Origin: Beijerinckiaceae bacterium
GTDB taxonomy: Bacteria > Pseudomonadota > Alphaproteobacteria > Rhizobiales > Beijerinckiaceae
Direction of reading: 5' to 3'
Length of the DNA: 64,000 nt
Assembly: GCA_027531565.1 (NCBI GenBank)
Contig: JAPZSB010000002.1
Location: 372,001 to 436,000 of the forward strand
Position numbers and translations under genes: made by a program. Positions within the stretch are counted from its first letter, which is position 1, and each line of letters opens with the position of its first letter. Shown here one piece after another: positions 39,701 through 48,222 of this stretch. The notes below the pieces were generated by a model. That model searched no databases and was not told the origin of the DNA. It saw only the letters and a list, made by a program, of their open reading frames with translations.

Positions 39701-40417
39701 TTACGCCGCACCGCGCGCGGCGGTCTGGCCGGCGCGCTCGTCGATCTGGCGCGAGAGGATGGCGGAGAATTCATCGGCGAAGCTCTCCAGCCGGCCCTGC
39801 GTGCGGGACACGTCCTTGACGAACTTGTTGTAGAAGATGTTGGCCGGAATGGCGGCCACCAGCGCGATGGCCGTGGCGAAGAGCGCCTCGGCAATGCCCG
39901 GCGCGACAACGGCCAGCGAGGTGTTCTTCGAGGCGGCGATCGAGCGGAAGGTCGTCATGATGCCGAAAACCGTGCCGAACAGGCCGATATAGGGGCCGAC
40001 CGAAGCGATGGTCGCCAGCACCAGCAGCTTGGATTCCAGCCGCTCCACCTCGCGCGAGATCGAGACATCCAGCACCTTGTCGATGCGGGTCTGCAGGCTG
40101 GCAAAGCCGCGGCCCGAGCCCTCGAAGGTGCGGCGCCATTCGCCCATCGCGGCCACGAACAGGGCGGCGAACCCGTCCGTCGTCTTCTGGTGGAGCGAGC
40201 GATACAGCTCGTCGAGGCTCTGGCCCGACCAGAACGTATCCTCGAACTCGTTCATCCGGGCCTTCATGGCGCGCAGCATCATCGCCTTGTTGATGATGAT
40301 CGCCCAGGACCAGACCGACGCCGCCATCAGCCCGAGCATGACCAGCTTCACGATGAAATGGGCATGCAGGAACAGGGCAATCAGCGAGAGATCGGGGGTG
40401 GCATCGGCGCCTGGCAT
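39701..40417 (-). CDS. tolQ: Tol-Pal system protein TolQ
   Basis: 238 residues with three membrane helices: one near the N-terminus (FIVKLVMLGLMAASVWSWAI) and two in the MotA/TolQ/ExbB domain (LATIASVGPYIGLFGTVFGI and APGIAEALFATAIALVAAIP). It forms the pentameric channel around the TolR helix. ATG 40417 follows AGAAGGAAG and fits the family; an extension to 40555 has no similarity. First gene of tolQRAB, 166 bp after ybgC; that gap contains GGTTAACC with a TTAACCAT half-site on the minus strand (40564-40571). Confidence 0.97.
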   Translation of the reverse strand: MPGADATPDLSLIALFLHAHFIVKLVMLGLMAASVWSWAIIINKAMMLRAMKARMNEFEDTFWSGQSLDELYRSLHQKTTDGFAALFVAAMGEWRRTFEGSGRGFASLQTRIDKVLDVSISREVERLESKLLVLATIASVGPYIGLFGTVFGIMTTFRSIAASKNTSLAVVAPGIAEALFATAIALVAAIPANIFYNKFVKDVSRTQGRLESFADEFSAILSRQIDERAGQTAARGAA

Positions 40418-40583
40418 GAGACTTCCTTCTTTCCGGGGCCCGGGGGCTCCGACAGGGACAGAACGCGGCTCTTGACCCCGTTTTGCGACCAAACTGAGGC
40501 GCGGCACGGGAAAAGCCACGGCCCGGACCGGGCATGGGCCGCCGGTTCTATCCATCGCCCTTTATGGTTAACCTTTGGTATAT

Positions 40584-40991
40584 TCAGAGCTTGTGCAATG
40601 CAACAAGCTGTGTCCGCAGCGCAGGATCGAACCGTCTCGGCCGCCCTTTCATGAGGAAGGCGATGGTGACGCCAGCCTCGGCAAGGCAGGTGCCGCCGCG
40701 CAGCAGGCGCTGATGCATGCGCAGGCTGGCACCGCCGATTTCGGTGATCTTCGTCTCGACCGTGACTTCGTCATCCATCCGCGCGGGCTGGTGGTAATCG
40801 ATCGAGAGATGGCGGACGACGAAGGCGAAAGGCCCGCCCTCCGCCTCGAACAGGCTGCGCTGGTCGATCCCGGCCGCGCGCAGGGCCTCGGTGCGGCCGC
40901 GCTCGAAGAAATGCAGGTAGCGGGCGTGATAGACGAAGCCGGAGAAATCCGTGTCCTCGTAATAGATGCGGAGGGGGAAGGTGGCGGTCAT
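40584..40991 (-). CDS. ybgC: Tol-Pal associated acyl-CoA thioesterase YbgC
   Basis: 135 residues, a hot-dog fold thioesterase. IYYEDTDFSGFVYHARYLHF contains the catalytic Asp of the 4HBT/YbgC family. YbgC hydrolyses acyl-CoA thioesters and associates with phospholipid-synthesis enzymes; it is the usual neighbour of tolQ. It starts 13 bp after ruvB. The ATG at 40991 gives the conserved start MTATFPLRIYYED. Confidence 0.93.
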   Translation of the reverse strand: MTATFPLRIYYEDTDFSGFVYHARYLHFFERGRTEALRAAGIDQRSLFEAEGGPFAFVVRHLSIDYHQPARMDDEVTVETKITEIGGASLRMHQRLLRGGTCLAEAGVTIAFLMKGRPRRFDPALRTQLVALHKL

Positions 40992-41004
40992 GGCGGGCCG
41001 GGCC

Positions 41005-42042
41005 TTACTCTTCCTCGCCCTCAAAGAGCCCGAACTGGGCCGGCTGTCGCGTCGGCGCGGCCATCCCGAGATGGCTGAAGGCGGCATCGGTGAGGAGCCG
41101 CCCGCGCGGGGTACGCTGGAGGAAGCCCTGCTGGAGCAGATAGGGCTCGATGATATCCTCGATCGCATCGCGCGGTTCGGAGAGCGCCGCCGCCATGGTC
41201 TCGATGCCCACCGGCCCGCCGGAGAATTTCTCGGCGATGGTCAGGAGATAGCGGCGGTCCATCAGGTCGAGGCCGATGGAATCGACATCGAGCATGGTCA
41301 GGGCCTTGTCGGCGATGGCACGCGTCACCCTGTCCGCGCCCTCGACGATGGCGACATCGCGCACGCGGCGGAGCAGGCGGCCGGCAATGCGCGGCGTGCC
41401 GCGCGCGCGGCGGGCGATCTCGTTCGCGCCGTCCTCGCTCATGCCGATGCCGAGCACGCGGGCGCCGCGCGTCACGATCAGTTCAAGTTCGGCCACGGTG
41501 TAGAAATTCAGCCGGATCGGGATGCCGAAGCGATCGCGCAGGGGCGTCGTCAGCAGGCCGGCGCGGGTGGTGGCGCCGACAAGGGTGAATTTCGGCAGGT
41601 CGATCTTCACCGAGCGGGCGGCCGGGCCCTCGCCGATGATCAGGTCAAGCTGGTAATCCTCCATGGCGGGGTAGAGGATTTCCTCGACCGCCGGGTTGAG
41701 GCGGTGGATCTCGTCGATGAAGAGCACGTCGCGCTCGTCGAGATTGGTGAGCTGCGCGGCGAGGTCACCCGCCTTCGCGATGACCGGGCCGGAGGTCGAG
41801 CGGAAATTGACGCCGAGTTCACGCGCCACGATCTGCGCCAGCGTGGTCTTGCCGAGACCGGGCGGGCCGACGAAGAGCACATGGTCGAGCGCCTCGCCGC
41901 GCGCCTTCGCGGCCTGGATGAAGACCTTGAGGTTTTCCTGCGCCTGCTGCTGGCCGATGAATTCACCGAGGGCGAGCGGGCGGATCGATTGATCCACGTC
42001 ATCGCCGCGCTTTTCGGGATTGAGGAGGCCGGGGCGGGTCAT
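41005..42042 (-). CDS. ruvB: Holliday junction branch migration helicase RuvB
   Basis: 345 residues. Walker [10 protein letters not shown] (59-67), Walker [10 protein letters not shown] (107-115), sensor GATTRAGLL and the C-terminal winged helix ([17 protein letters not shown]). RuvB hexamers pump DNA through the RuvA tetramer bound to a Holliday junction. It is coupled by a 4-bp ATGA overlap to an upstream GNAT gene rather than to ruvA. Confidence 0.98.
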   Translation of the reverse strand: MTRPGLLNPEKRGDDVDQSIRPLALGEFIGQQQAQENLKVFIQAAKARGEALDHVLFVGPPGLGKTTLAQIVARELGVNFRSTSGPVIAKAGDLAAQLTNLDERDVLFIDEIHRLNPAVEEILYPAMEDYQLDLIIGEGPAARSVKIDLPKFTLVGATTRAGLLTTPLRDRFGIPIRLNFYTVAELELIVTRGARVLGIGMSEDGANEIARRARGTPRIAGRLLRRVRDVAIVEGADRVTRAIADKALTMLDVDSIGLDLMDRRYLLTIAEKFSGGPVGIETMAAALSEPRDAIEDIIEPYLLQQGFLQRTPRGRLLTDAAFSHLGMAAPTRQPAQFGLFEGEEE

Positions 42043-42500
42043 AGCATCTTCTCGAGGTCGATCAGGTCGCGGATGGGCAGGCCGTCCGGATCCGTCATCG
42101 GGATGGAGGGTTTCTCCCGGCGGATGGCTGCCACCGCATCGCGATGCAGGGCGGCGAGATGATAGCCGCGTTTCTGGAAGAAGCGGAGAGCGACGAGATT
42201 GTTGTTGGTCGTGGCGAGAATCATCCGCGTGGCGCCCTGCTGCCGGGCCTCGCGTTCGGCGGCCTCCAGCAGGGCCGTGCCGATTCCCTGTCGCGGCCGC
42301 TCGGGATTGAGGGTGACCAGCTCGCCGAGACCGCCCTCGACCGCGAAGGTGACGAGCCCGGTCACGGCACCGACGGCATCGCGCGTGGCAAGGGCCTGCA
42401 CCTCCGCCGGGCCATAACGCCGGCGGGGCGTGACGATCCTCTCGCCGCGCCAGTGCCGGCGCCAGCTGTCCAGCAACTCATCGAGGCTGGCGGGGGTCAC
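42039..42500 (-). CDS. GNAT-family N-acetyltransferase (ruv-operon copy 1)
   Basis: 153 residues with a GTG start. It has the GNAT acetyl-CoA loop [20 protein letters not shown], a following [20 protein letters not shown], and a C-terminal [16 protein letters not shown]. It shares the same ends with the gene at 42497 ([22 protein letters not shown]), so they are tandem paralogues. Overlaps the preceding GNAT stop by 4 bp and the ruvB start by 4 bp. GNATs acetylate amines or proteins; the substrate is unknown. Confidence 0.85.
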   Translation of the reverse strand: MTPASLDELLDSWRRHWRGERIVTPRRRYGPAEVQALATRDAVGAVTGLVTFAVEGGLGELVTLNPERPRQGIGTALLEAAEREARQQGATRMILATTNNNLVALRFFQKRGYHLAALHRDAVAAIRREKPSIPMTDPDGLPIRDLIDLEKML

Positions 42501-43006
42501 AGATCGATCTCCAGTTCGATCGCGTCGCGCACGGGGATGCCGTCAACGCCGATCTCGGGCAAGGTCATGAAGACGGGCCGGTAGATGGCAATCGCTCCGG
42601 GATAGAAGGCGACGATGCGGAAACCGCGTTTCTGGAAATAGCGCAGGGCCGGGGTGTTGTCGTTCGTGGTCAGAACCCGCAACGAGCGCGCACCCTGATT
42701 TCGCCCCTGCTCGATCACGAAATCCAGCAGCAGACGACCGATTCCCTTGTGCTCGACAAAGCTGTCGATCGTCAGGGCCAGCTGCGTGGATCGCTGAAGC
42801 GCCGTGGTGACGAGCCCGACAATCGCGCCCTTTTCATCCCTGGCCACATAGCCTTCATATTCGCCCAGCTTCCACGAGCGTCCGAACATCATCAGGGTCT
42901 CGCCCCAGCGACGGCGCAGCAGATCACGCAACAGGTCGAGATCAGTCAGCGGCTCGATCCGGAACTCGTGGATAGGCGATTCTGCCCCGTGGCCGGCCTC
43001 TGTCAT
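42497..43006 (-). CDS. GNAT-family N-acetyltransferase (ruv-operon copy 2)
   Basis: 169 residues. Acetyl-CoA loop [19 protein letters not shown], then [20 protein letters not shown], and a conserved C-terminal [20 protein letters not shown]. The N-terminus carries a helical segment ([20 protein letters not shown]) longer than in the paralogue downstream. Its ATG overlaps the ruvA stop codon and its TGA overlaps the next gene's GTG, four bases each, so ruvA, both GNATs and ruvB form one coupled block. Confidence 0.86.
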   Translation of the reverse strand: MTEAGHGAESPIHEFRIEPLTDLDLLRDLLRRRWGETLMMFGRSWKLGEYEGYVARDEKGAIVGLVTTALQRSTQLALTIDSFVEHKGIGRLLLDFVIEQGRNQGARSLRVLTTNDNTPALRYFQKRGFRIVAFYPGAIAIYRPVFMTLPEIGVDGIPVRDAIELEIDL

Positions 43007-43620
43007 TTCGCCAGTTCCTTCAGCCCCTGCCGGATGAGCTGGCCGGTTTCGGCCGTCTCACCCAGAGCCTTCGCAGCGGCAGCCACGGCGGCGGCGGCCT
43101 GTGGCTGGCCATAGCCGAGATTGACAAGGGCCGAGATGGCATCCTTCAGCGGGCCCTTCACGCGGCCTTCATCCGCCTCGCCGGCGAGTTTTGCCACGGC
43201 CGGATCGACCGTACCGAAGGCGGGCGCCTTGTCCTTCAGCTCGACGCAGATGCGCTCGGCCAGTTTCGGGCCGACGCCGGAGGTGCGGGCGATGGCGGCC
43301 TTGTCCTTCATGGCGATGGCATTGGCGAGTTCGCCGGGCTTCAGCGTGGAGAGGATGGCAAGCGCCACCTTCTGGCCGACGCCCTGCACGCCGAGCAGGA
43401 TGTTGAACCATTGCTGTTCCACCGCGCTGGCAAAGCCGAACAGGCGGATCATGTCCTCGCGGACGATCGTCTCGATGAAGAGCGTCGCCGCCTCGCCGGC
43501 CTGCGGCAGGGCCTGCAGGGTGCGGCTGGAGCAATGCACGAGATAGCCGACGCCATGGACGTCGAGGATCACCGTATCCTCGCCGTAGCTGTCGATCACG
43601 CCCTTGAGCTTGCCGATCAT
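43003..43620 (-). CDS. ruvA: Holliday junction branch migration protein RuvA
   Basis: 205 residues. N-terminal OB domain ([32 protein letters not shown]), helix-hairpin-helix domain ([34 protein letters not shown]) and a C-terminal RuvB-binding domain ([16 protein letters not shown]). It recognises the four-way junction and loads RuvB. It starts 19 bp after a small secreted-protein gene. Confidence 0.97.
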   Translation of the reverse strand: MIGKLKGVIDSYGEDTVILDVHGVGYLVHCSSRTLQALPQAGEAATLFIETIVREDMIRLFGFASAVEQQWFNILLGVQGVGQKVALAILSTLKPGELANAIAMKDKAAIARTSGVGPKLAERICVELKDKAPAFGTVDPAVAKLAGEADEGRVKGPLKDAISALVNLGYGQPQAAAAVAAAAKALGETAETGQLIRQGLKELAK

Positions 43621-43639
43621 GGCTGCCTCGATCCCTGCC

Positions 43640-44014
43640 TCATCTGCCGCAACGTGCCATCCAGGCGCTGTTTGTTCCGTCTGCCCAGAGAATCCGCAGG
43701 GCCGTGCCGCGGGCCTCGAGGCGGAACCGTTTCGGTGCGGGTTTTTCCTCGCCCTCGGCGGTGCACGCCTTTGCCGAAACCGACCACCGTTCCCTGTCCC
43801 CGCCGCCGGAGGCTTCCGGCGTGAAGGCGAGGCCGGTGCAGGAGAGAACCGGCAGGTCCAGCCGATCCTTCGCGAGGGTGAGGAAGATCTCGCCCGACCG
43901 GCATTCCGCCTGCGTCAGCGCATAGCGGCCGGGAGCCGGCGCCGGCGCGGTCTGGCCAAGGGCGGGAACCACGGGAAGCAGAAGGGCCAACAGGGTGAGA
44001 GCGCGCATCCTCAT
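43640..44014 (-). CDS. Small secreted protein of unknown function inside the ruv operon
   Basis: 124 residues. A signal peptide (about 1-20, [17 protein letters not shown]) leads to a short mature domain with four cysteines (ECRSG, LSCTG, AKACTA, MARCGR) that could form two disulfides. No family was recognised. Its ATG overlaps the ruvC stop codon (ATGA), and ruvA starts 19 bp downstream, so it is cotranscribed with DNA-repair genes despite an apparent periplasmic location. The coupling and signal peptide make it a credible gene. Confidence 0.7.
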   Translation of the reverse strand: MRMRALTLLALLLPVVPALGQTAPAPAPGRYALTQAECRSGEIFLTLAKDRLDLPVLSCTGLAFTPEASGGGDRERWSVSAKACTAEGEEKPAPKRFRLEARGTALRILWADGTNSAWMARCGR

Positions 44015-44499
44015 CCTCCACGCCCCCTGTTATGCGCGTGGCAGATGGCGATGGCGAGGGCATCGGCCATGTCGTCTGTGCGAAACTCGGCCTTGGGCAG
44101 CAGCACCTTCACCATCATGCGGATCTGCGCCTTCTCGGCATGGCCGGCGCCGACCACGCTCTTCTTCACCTGGTTGGGCGCATATTCGGCAACGCGTAGC
44201 CCCGCCTGCGCCGGGACCAGCATCGCCACGCCGCGCGCCGCGCCGAGCTTCAGGGTGGAGCGGGGGTCCTTGTTGAGGAAGGTTTCCTCCACCGCCGCTT
44301 CCTGCGGGGCATGGTCGGCGATCACTACGCGCAGGCCCTCGTGGATCGCGGCCAGACGGTCCGCAAGGTCCGCGGAGGGCGTGGGCTCGACCGCACCGCA
44401 GGCCACATAGGACAGGCGCGTCCCCTCGCTCTCGATGATGCCCCAGCCGGTATGGCGCAGCCCGGGGTCAATGCCGATGATTCGCACCGATTTGCTCAT
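44011..44499 (-). CDS. ruvC: Crossover junction endodeoxyribonuclease RuvC
   Basis: 162 residues. RNase H-like fold with catalytic acids Asp11 ([12 protein letters not shown]), Glu71 ([12 protein letters not shown]) and the C-terminal acids in [14 protein letters not shown]; the region [20 protein letters not shown] is typical. RuvC cuts Holliday junctions symmetrically after RuvAB migration. The start [11 protein letters not shown] at 44499 fits the family. The divergent TSUP gene starts 54 bp away. Confidence 0.97.
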   Translation of the reverse strand: MSKSVRIIGIDPGLRHTGWGIIESEGTRLSYVACGAVEPTPSADLADRLAAIHEGLRVVIADHAPQEAAVEETFLNKDPRSTLKLGAARGVAMLVPAQAGLRVAEYAPNQVKKSVVGAGHAEKAQIRMMVKVLLPKAEFRTDDMADALAIAICHAHNRGRGG

Positions 44500-44553
44500 G
44501 CGATATCGGTAGTGCCGGATGCCGCCGCATGCTAGCCGGGTTCGAACGCCCCC

Positions 44554-45324
44554 GTGCCGGAATCCCCCATGCTTGCCACCCTTTCCCCGCATGACTGGCT
44601 CGTCGTCGCCCTCGGCGCGGCTTTCGGCGGGCTGACGCGCGGCTTTACCGGCTTCGGCTTCGCGATGATCTTCATGCCGCTGGCGGCCAGCGTCCTGCCG
44701 CCGCCTGTCGCGCTGGCCGTGATCTGGACGATCGATGCCCCATTTGCCCTGTATCTCGGAACGCGCGCCTATCCCGATGCCGACAAAAGCGGCGTCTTCA
44801 CCCTGCTGGCGGCGGCCACCGTGATGTTCCCGGTCGGGCTCTATGCGCTGATCCATGTCGACGCGCTGGTGGTGCGGTGGATCATTTCCGGGCTGGTCAT
44901 CGCAGCGGTCGTGATGCTGGCCAGCGGCTGGCGCTATCGGGGCCGGCCGGGCCTCCCGCTGACCCTTTCGGTGGGCAGTCTTTCGGGGCTGTTCAACGGT
45001 CTTGCCAGCCTCAGCGGGTTGCCGCTCGCCCTGTTCTGGCTGTCGAGCCAGAGCCGCCAGCCGGCGGAAATCCGGGCGGACATGCAGACGTTCTTCCTGT
45101 TCTCGACCTTCGTTTCCGGGGCGATCCTCGCGTGGCGGGGCATCCTGACAGTCGAGACGCTGATGATCGCGCTCAGCGTCATGCCGGCCTATGGCGCGAT
45201 GCTCTATCTCGGCACGCGGGGCTACCGGATCGCCAGCGAGACGACCTTCCGGCGGATCGCCTATGCGATCATCGCGCTGGCGGCGATCCTGTCGCTGCCG
45301 GTTCTCGATGGCTGGATCCGCTGA
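44554..45324 (+). CDS. TSUP-family (TauE/SafE) membrane transporter
   Basis: 256 residues, about eight hydrophobic segments. [20 protein letters not shown] and [20 protein letters not shown] are the two Gly-rich family motifs. It may export sulfite or another organosulfur anion. A GTG at 44554 or an ATG at 44569 could be the start. It is the only plus-strand gene between 23630 and 48220 and splits yebC from ruvC, neighbours in many relatives, so it is probably an insertion. It converges on yebC with a 4-bp gap. Confidence 0.83.
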   Translation: MPESPMLATLSPHDWLVVALGAAFGGLTRGFTGFGFAMIFMPLAASVLPPPVALAVIWTIDAPFALYLGTRAYPDADKSGVFTLLAAATVMFPVGLYALIHVDALVVRWIISGLVIAAVVMLASGWRYRGRPGLPLTLSVGSLSGLFNGLASLSGLPLALFWLSSQSRQPAEIRADMQTFFLFSTFVSGAILAWRGILTVETLMIALSVMPAYGAMLYLGTRGYRIASETTFRRIAYAIIALAAILSLPVLDGWIR

Positions 45325-45328
45325 CGCG

Positions 45329-46075
45329 TCAGGCGGTCAGCTTCGCCATCACCTCTTCCGACACGTCGAAATTCGAGAAGACGTTCTGGACGTCGTCATC
45401 ATTGTCGAGATTGTCGATGAGCTTCATGACGCTGCGGGCCCGTTCCTCGTCGAGATCGACGGTGTTCTGCGGCTTCCAGATCGCCTTGGCCGTGGCCGGC
45501 GCCCCGAGCGAGGATTCCAGCGCCTTCGAGACATCCGACAGGTCGGAAAAGGCACAGAGGATGGTGTGGCCGTTCTCGTCCGAGGCGACATCCTCGGCGC
45601 CGGCCTCGATCGCGGCTTCCATCACCCTGTCGGCATCGCCCGCGCTGGCCGGATAGGTGATCTCGCCGACGCGGTCGAACATGAAGGTGGCCGAGCCGGT
45701 CGCGCCAAGTTCGCCGCCGGCCTTGGTGAAATACGAGCGGACGGCCGCGCCGGTGCGGTTGCGGTTGTCGGTCAGCGCTTCCACGATCAGCATCACGCCG
45801 CCCGGGCCGCGACCTTCGTAGCGCACTTCCTCGTAGCTCTCGCCGTCGCCGCCCGTCGCCTTCTTGATCGCGCGCTCGATATTGTCCTTCGGCATGTTCT
45901 CGGCGCGCGCGGCGAGGATCGCCATGCGCAGGCGCGGGTTCATCGCCGGATCGGGCAAGCCGAGTTTCGCGGCAACCGTGATCTCGCGGGCCAGCTTGCC
46001 GAACACCTTGGAGCGCACGGCATCCTGCTTGCCCTTGCGATGCATGATGTTCTTGAATTGCGAATGACCGGCCAT
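45329..46075 (-). CDS. yebC: YebC/PmpR-family DNA-binding/translation regulatory protein
   Basis: 248 residues. [18 protein letters not shown] start, [20 protein letters not shown] and the middle domain ([14 protein letters not shown]) are the YebC signatures. YebC proteins were described as transcription regulators and are also linked to translation of polyproline stretches. A TATAAG that could be a -10 box lies on the minus strand at 46122-46117, 42 bases before the ATG. Confidence 0.95.
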   Translation of the reverse strand: MAGHSQFKNIMHRKGKQDAVRSKVFGKLAREITVAAKLGLPDPAMNPRLRMAILAARAENMPKDNIERAIKKATGGDGESYEEVRYEGRGPGGVMLIVEALTDNRNRTGAAVRSYFTKAGGELGATGSATFMFDRVGEITYPASAGDADRVMEAAIEAGAEDVASDENGHTILCAFSDLSDVSKALESSLGAPATAKAIWKPQNTVDLDEERARSVMKLIDNLDNDDDVQNVFSNFDVSEEVMAKLTA

Positions 46076-46177
46076 GGTCAGCCTCCGGGCGCTGGAATGG
46101 GTCGAGATGGGCGCGGCTTATAGCAAAAGTGCCGCCCAAGGAAAGAGCGGGATGGCGGAAAGCACGGTCCGGGCGCG

Positions 46178-46993
46178 TTACCAGTCGGGCAGGGTTTCGG
46201 CGAGATGGGCGCCCTGGCGGACAGGGGCAATGCGCTTGGCAAGCCCTGTGCGATCATCGGTCTCGACGAGAATGCCGCTGACGGCGCCGTCACCCGCGGC
46301 CGATTCCCAGCGCGAGCCGGGGATCTTCTCGACGAGGCGGCGCGTGGGTTCGCGCCAGTCGAACCCGATGACGGAAAGATAGTCGCCGCACATGCCGGCA
46401 TCGGTCTGGTAGGCGGTGCCGCCGGGGAAGAGGCGGTGATCGGCGGTCGGGACATGGGTATGGGTGCCGACGGCGACCGAGACGCGGCCATCGAAATGCC
46501 AGGCGAGCGCCTGTTTCTCGGCCGTGGCCTCGGCATGGAGATCGAGCACGATGGCATCGGCCATCTCGCGCAGGGGGCAAAGCTCGACCTCGCGCTCGGT
46601 GGCGCGGAAGGGGCAATCGACCGCATCCATCGAGATCCGTCCGAGGACGTTGATGACGAGGACGCGGCGGCCATCCGCCAGCTCGACCAGAGCGGCGCCG
46701 CGGCCGGGCGTGCCCGGCGGCAGGTTGGCCGGGCGGACAAGGCGCGGGGCGCGTTCGATGAAAACCAGCGTCTCGCGCTGGTCGAAGGCGTGGTTGCCGA
46801 GCGTGATCGCATCGGCGCCGGCATCCAGCAATTCCTGATAAATGCCTTCGGTGATGCCGAAGCCGCCGGCGGCATTCTCGCCGTTGATGACCACGCAATC
46901 GGGTTTCAGCCGGGCGCGCAGGGCCGGCAGGTAACGCTGGACGGCTTCGCGGCCGGGACGGCCGACGACATCACCGAGAAAAAGAAGACGCAT
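46178..46993 (-). CDS. YmdB-family metallophosphoesterase (TIGR00282)
   Basis: 271 residues. Metal-binding motifs are complete: GDVVGRPGREAV, NGENAAGGFGIT, LGNHAFDQRET and GTHTHVPTADHRL. Members are dinuclear-metal phosphodiesterases; Bacillus YmdB hydrolyses cyclic nucleotides and affects biofilm and sporulation. In alphaproteobacteria the gene usually lies near zapA and the 6S RNA, as here. Start 46993 (MRLLFLGDV) fits; no good ribosome site is seen, only GGTCTCC-type sequence upstream. Confidence 0.88.
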   Translation of the reverse strand: MRLLFLGDVVGRPGREAVQRYLPALRARLKPDCVVINGENAAGGFGITEGIYQELLDAGADAITLGNHAFDQRETLVFIERAPRLVRPANLPPGTPGRGAALVELADGRRVLVINVLGRISMDAVDCPFRATEREVELCPLREMADAIVLDLHAEATAEKQALAWHFDGRVSVAVGTHTHVPTADHRLFPGGTAYQTDAGMCGDYLSVIGFDWREPTRRLVEKIPGSRWESAAGDGAVSGILVETDDRTGLAKRIAPVRQGAHLAETLPDW

Positions 46994-47065
46994 GGAGACC
47001 GCCTGCGGAAACGCGTGCCGCGCAAGACGGCTGGAAGGTGCGGAGCCACGAAGACCGGTGGAGTG

Positions 47066-47250
47066 TCGATCCCGGGAACCTACATAAGTAGGTGGGCGCC
47101 GTGTACCCGGACCCACGGGTCCGGATAGGTACAGCTCCCTAAGGATCGTTAAGGCCCCGGGGAATACGTATAACCTGCCGCATCCCGCAGCCCCGCCCGT
47201 TCAATGTAGGCGCTGCGACGCCTCAGGGGAAGAGGTTTCGGAGGGGATCC
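47066..47250 (-). ncRNA. ssrS: 6S RNA (SsrS)
   Basis: About 185 nt on the minus strand between zapA and the ymdB-type gene, the standard place. Several 6S landmarks are seen in order: CCCCTGAG on the 5' side of the central bubble, an apical hairpin (GCAGCGCC with GGCG-GG-GCTGC), GCCTTAAC on the 3' side, and a stem-loop CCGGACCC/GGGTCCGG matching the late hairpin of E. coli 6S. The ends pair (GATCCC with GGGATC). 6S RNA binds sigma-70 RNA polymerase as a promoter mimic. Ends are estimated from pairing. Confidence 0.75.
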
Positions 47251-47252
47251 GG

Positions 47253-47299
47253 AACGAAGTGCGGCCCGTGGGCATGAACGGCGCGGACGGCACTTCGTT
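47253..47299. other. Hairpin between zapA and 6S RNA
   Basis: AACGAAGTGC (47253-47262) pairs perfectly with GCACTTCGTT (47290-47299). On the minus strand it lies just after the zapA stop codon and ends at the 6S 5' end. There is no T-run; it may separate the zapA message from 6S RNA or mark a processing site. Confidence 0.5.
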
Positions 47300-47311
47300 G
47301 CCCGCGTGGCT

Positions 47312-47692
47312 TCATTCGTGGCGCGGCTCGGTCTTCGGCGCGGCAAGCATGCGCGCGATCCGGTCGATGCGCTGGGTCATGCTATCGAGGCTCGCCGCGA
47401 CGGCATTGTCGCGCTGGAGCGCCGCTTCCTGCACGTTCTGGCGGGAATTCCGGTCCTGCTCGGCCAGCTGCCGCAATTCCGCGCCCTTCCGGCGCTCCTC
47501 GAACAACTCGTCCGTCACCATCAGCGCGGCCATTACCGTGAGCCGGAGATCGCCGATCTCGCCGAAGGATTCCCGCACCATGCGGATGCGGTTGTCGAGA
47601 TCGAGCGCCAAGGCTTCGAGGTGCCGTTCCTGCCCGTCCTCGCAGGCCATGCGGAACTGCTTGCCATCGATGGTCACCGTGACATGGGCCAT
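47312..47692 (-). CDS. zapA: Cell division protein ZapA
   Basis: 126 residues. The N-terminal ZapA domain (MAHVTVTIDGKQFRMACEDG, then HLEALALDLDNRI) is followed by a coiled coil (about 60-115). ZapA bundles FtsZ filaments at the division ring. The start 47692 lies 4 bp after the upstream DUF4164 gene; 6S RNA is directly downstream, as in enteric bacteria. Confidence 0.94.
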   Translation of the reverse strand: MAHVTVTIDGKQFRMACEDGQERHLEALALDLDNRIRMVRESFGEIGDLRLTVMAALMVTDELFEERRKGAELRQLAEQDRNSRQNVQEAALQRDNAVAASLDSMTQRIDRIARMLAAPKTEPRHE

Positions 47693-47696
47693 CCGG

Positions 47697-47966
47697 TCAG
47701 TCCTGGGCAAGGCTCTGCCGCAGGGCCGCGATGGCGCGGTCGATGCGGGGGGCGAGATCGGCGAGGTGGGTCTCCGCGAGGAGGCGGGCAGCCTTCTCCT
47801 CGTCGAGGGCGCGGGCCAGCTGGTGGCGATCCTCGCGCATGAGGGACAATTCGCTTTCCAGCGTCTGCCGGGCGCGATCGCCGTCGGCATGGCGGAGCGA
47901 GGCCGCATCAAGGCGGTCCAGGGCTGCGGACATCCGCGCCAGGGCTTCGCGTATCGGCTCGCTCAC
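47697..47966 (-). CDS. DUF4164 family coiled-coil protein
   Basis: 89 residues with a GTG start, nearly all predicted helix (SAALDRLDAASLRHADGDRA, ELSLMREDRHQLARALDEEK). DUF4164 proteins sit directly before zapA in Rhizobiales and are thought to be ZapB-like partners in the divisome, an inference from position and coiled-coil shape. It is 4 bp from zapA and probably cotranscribed. Confidence 0.85.
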   Translation of the reverse strand: MSEPIREALARMSAALDRLDAASLRHADGDRARQTLESELSLMREDRHQLARALDEEKAARLLAETHLADLAPRIDRAIAALRQSLAQD

Positions 47967-48146
47967 CGGTGCATTCCATTCTGCATCGCGGCCCGTGCCG
48001 CATGCGCGTTGCCCGAGGCGCCAGCCCGAACAGGCGCTTGGACGGCGAAACTTATGCAGCGCTTGAGCGCCCGGTCAACCGAGGAAACGCGGTTCGGCAA
48101 GGTTTTCAGCGCTTGAATGCAAGGTTCCCGGCCAGCGCATGTTCCA

Positions 48147-48166
48147 CAAATTGCCAAGAGAATTTG
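48147..48166. promoter_or_regulatory. Inverted repeat upstream of the acyl-CoA synthetase gene
   Basis: CAAATT (48147-48152), eight-base spacer, AATTTG (48161-48166). It lies 57 bp before the ATG at 48223 within the divergent intergenic region, a plausible operator position. No cognate regulator gene is nearby. Confidence 0.3.
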
Positions 48167-48222
48167 GTGGAGGAACGCGGTATGGGAAACAATATTCTCA
48201 AAAGAAGCCTGCGGAGGAAAAC

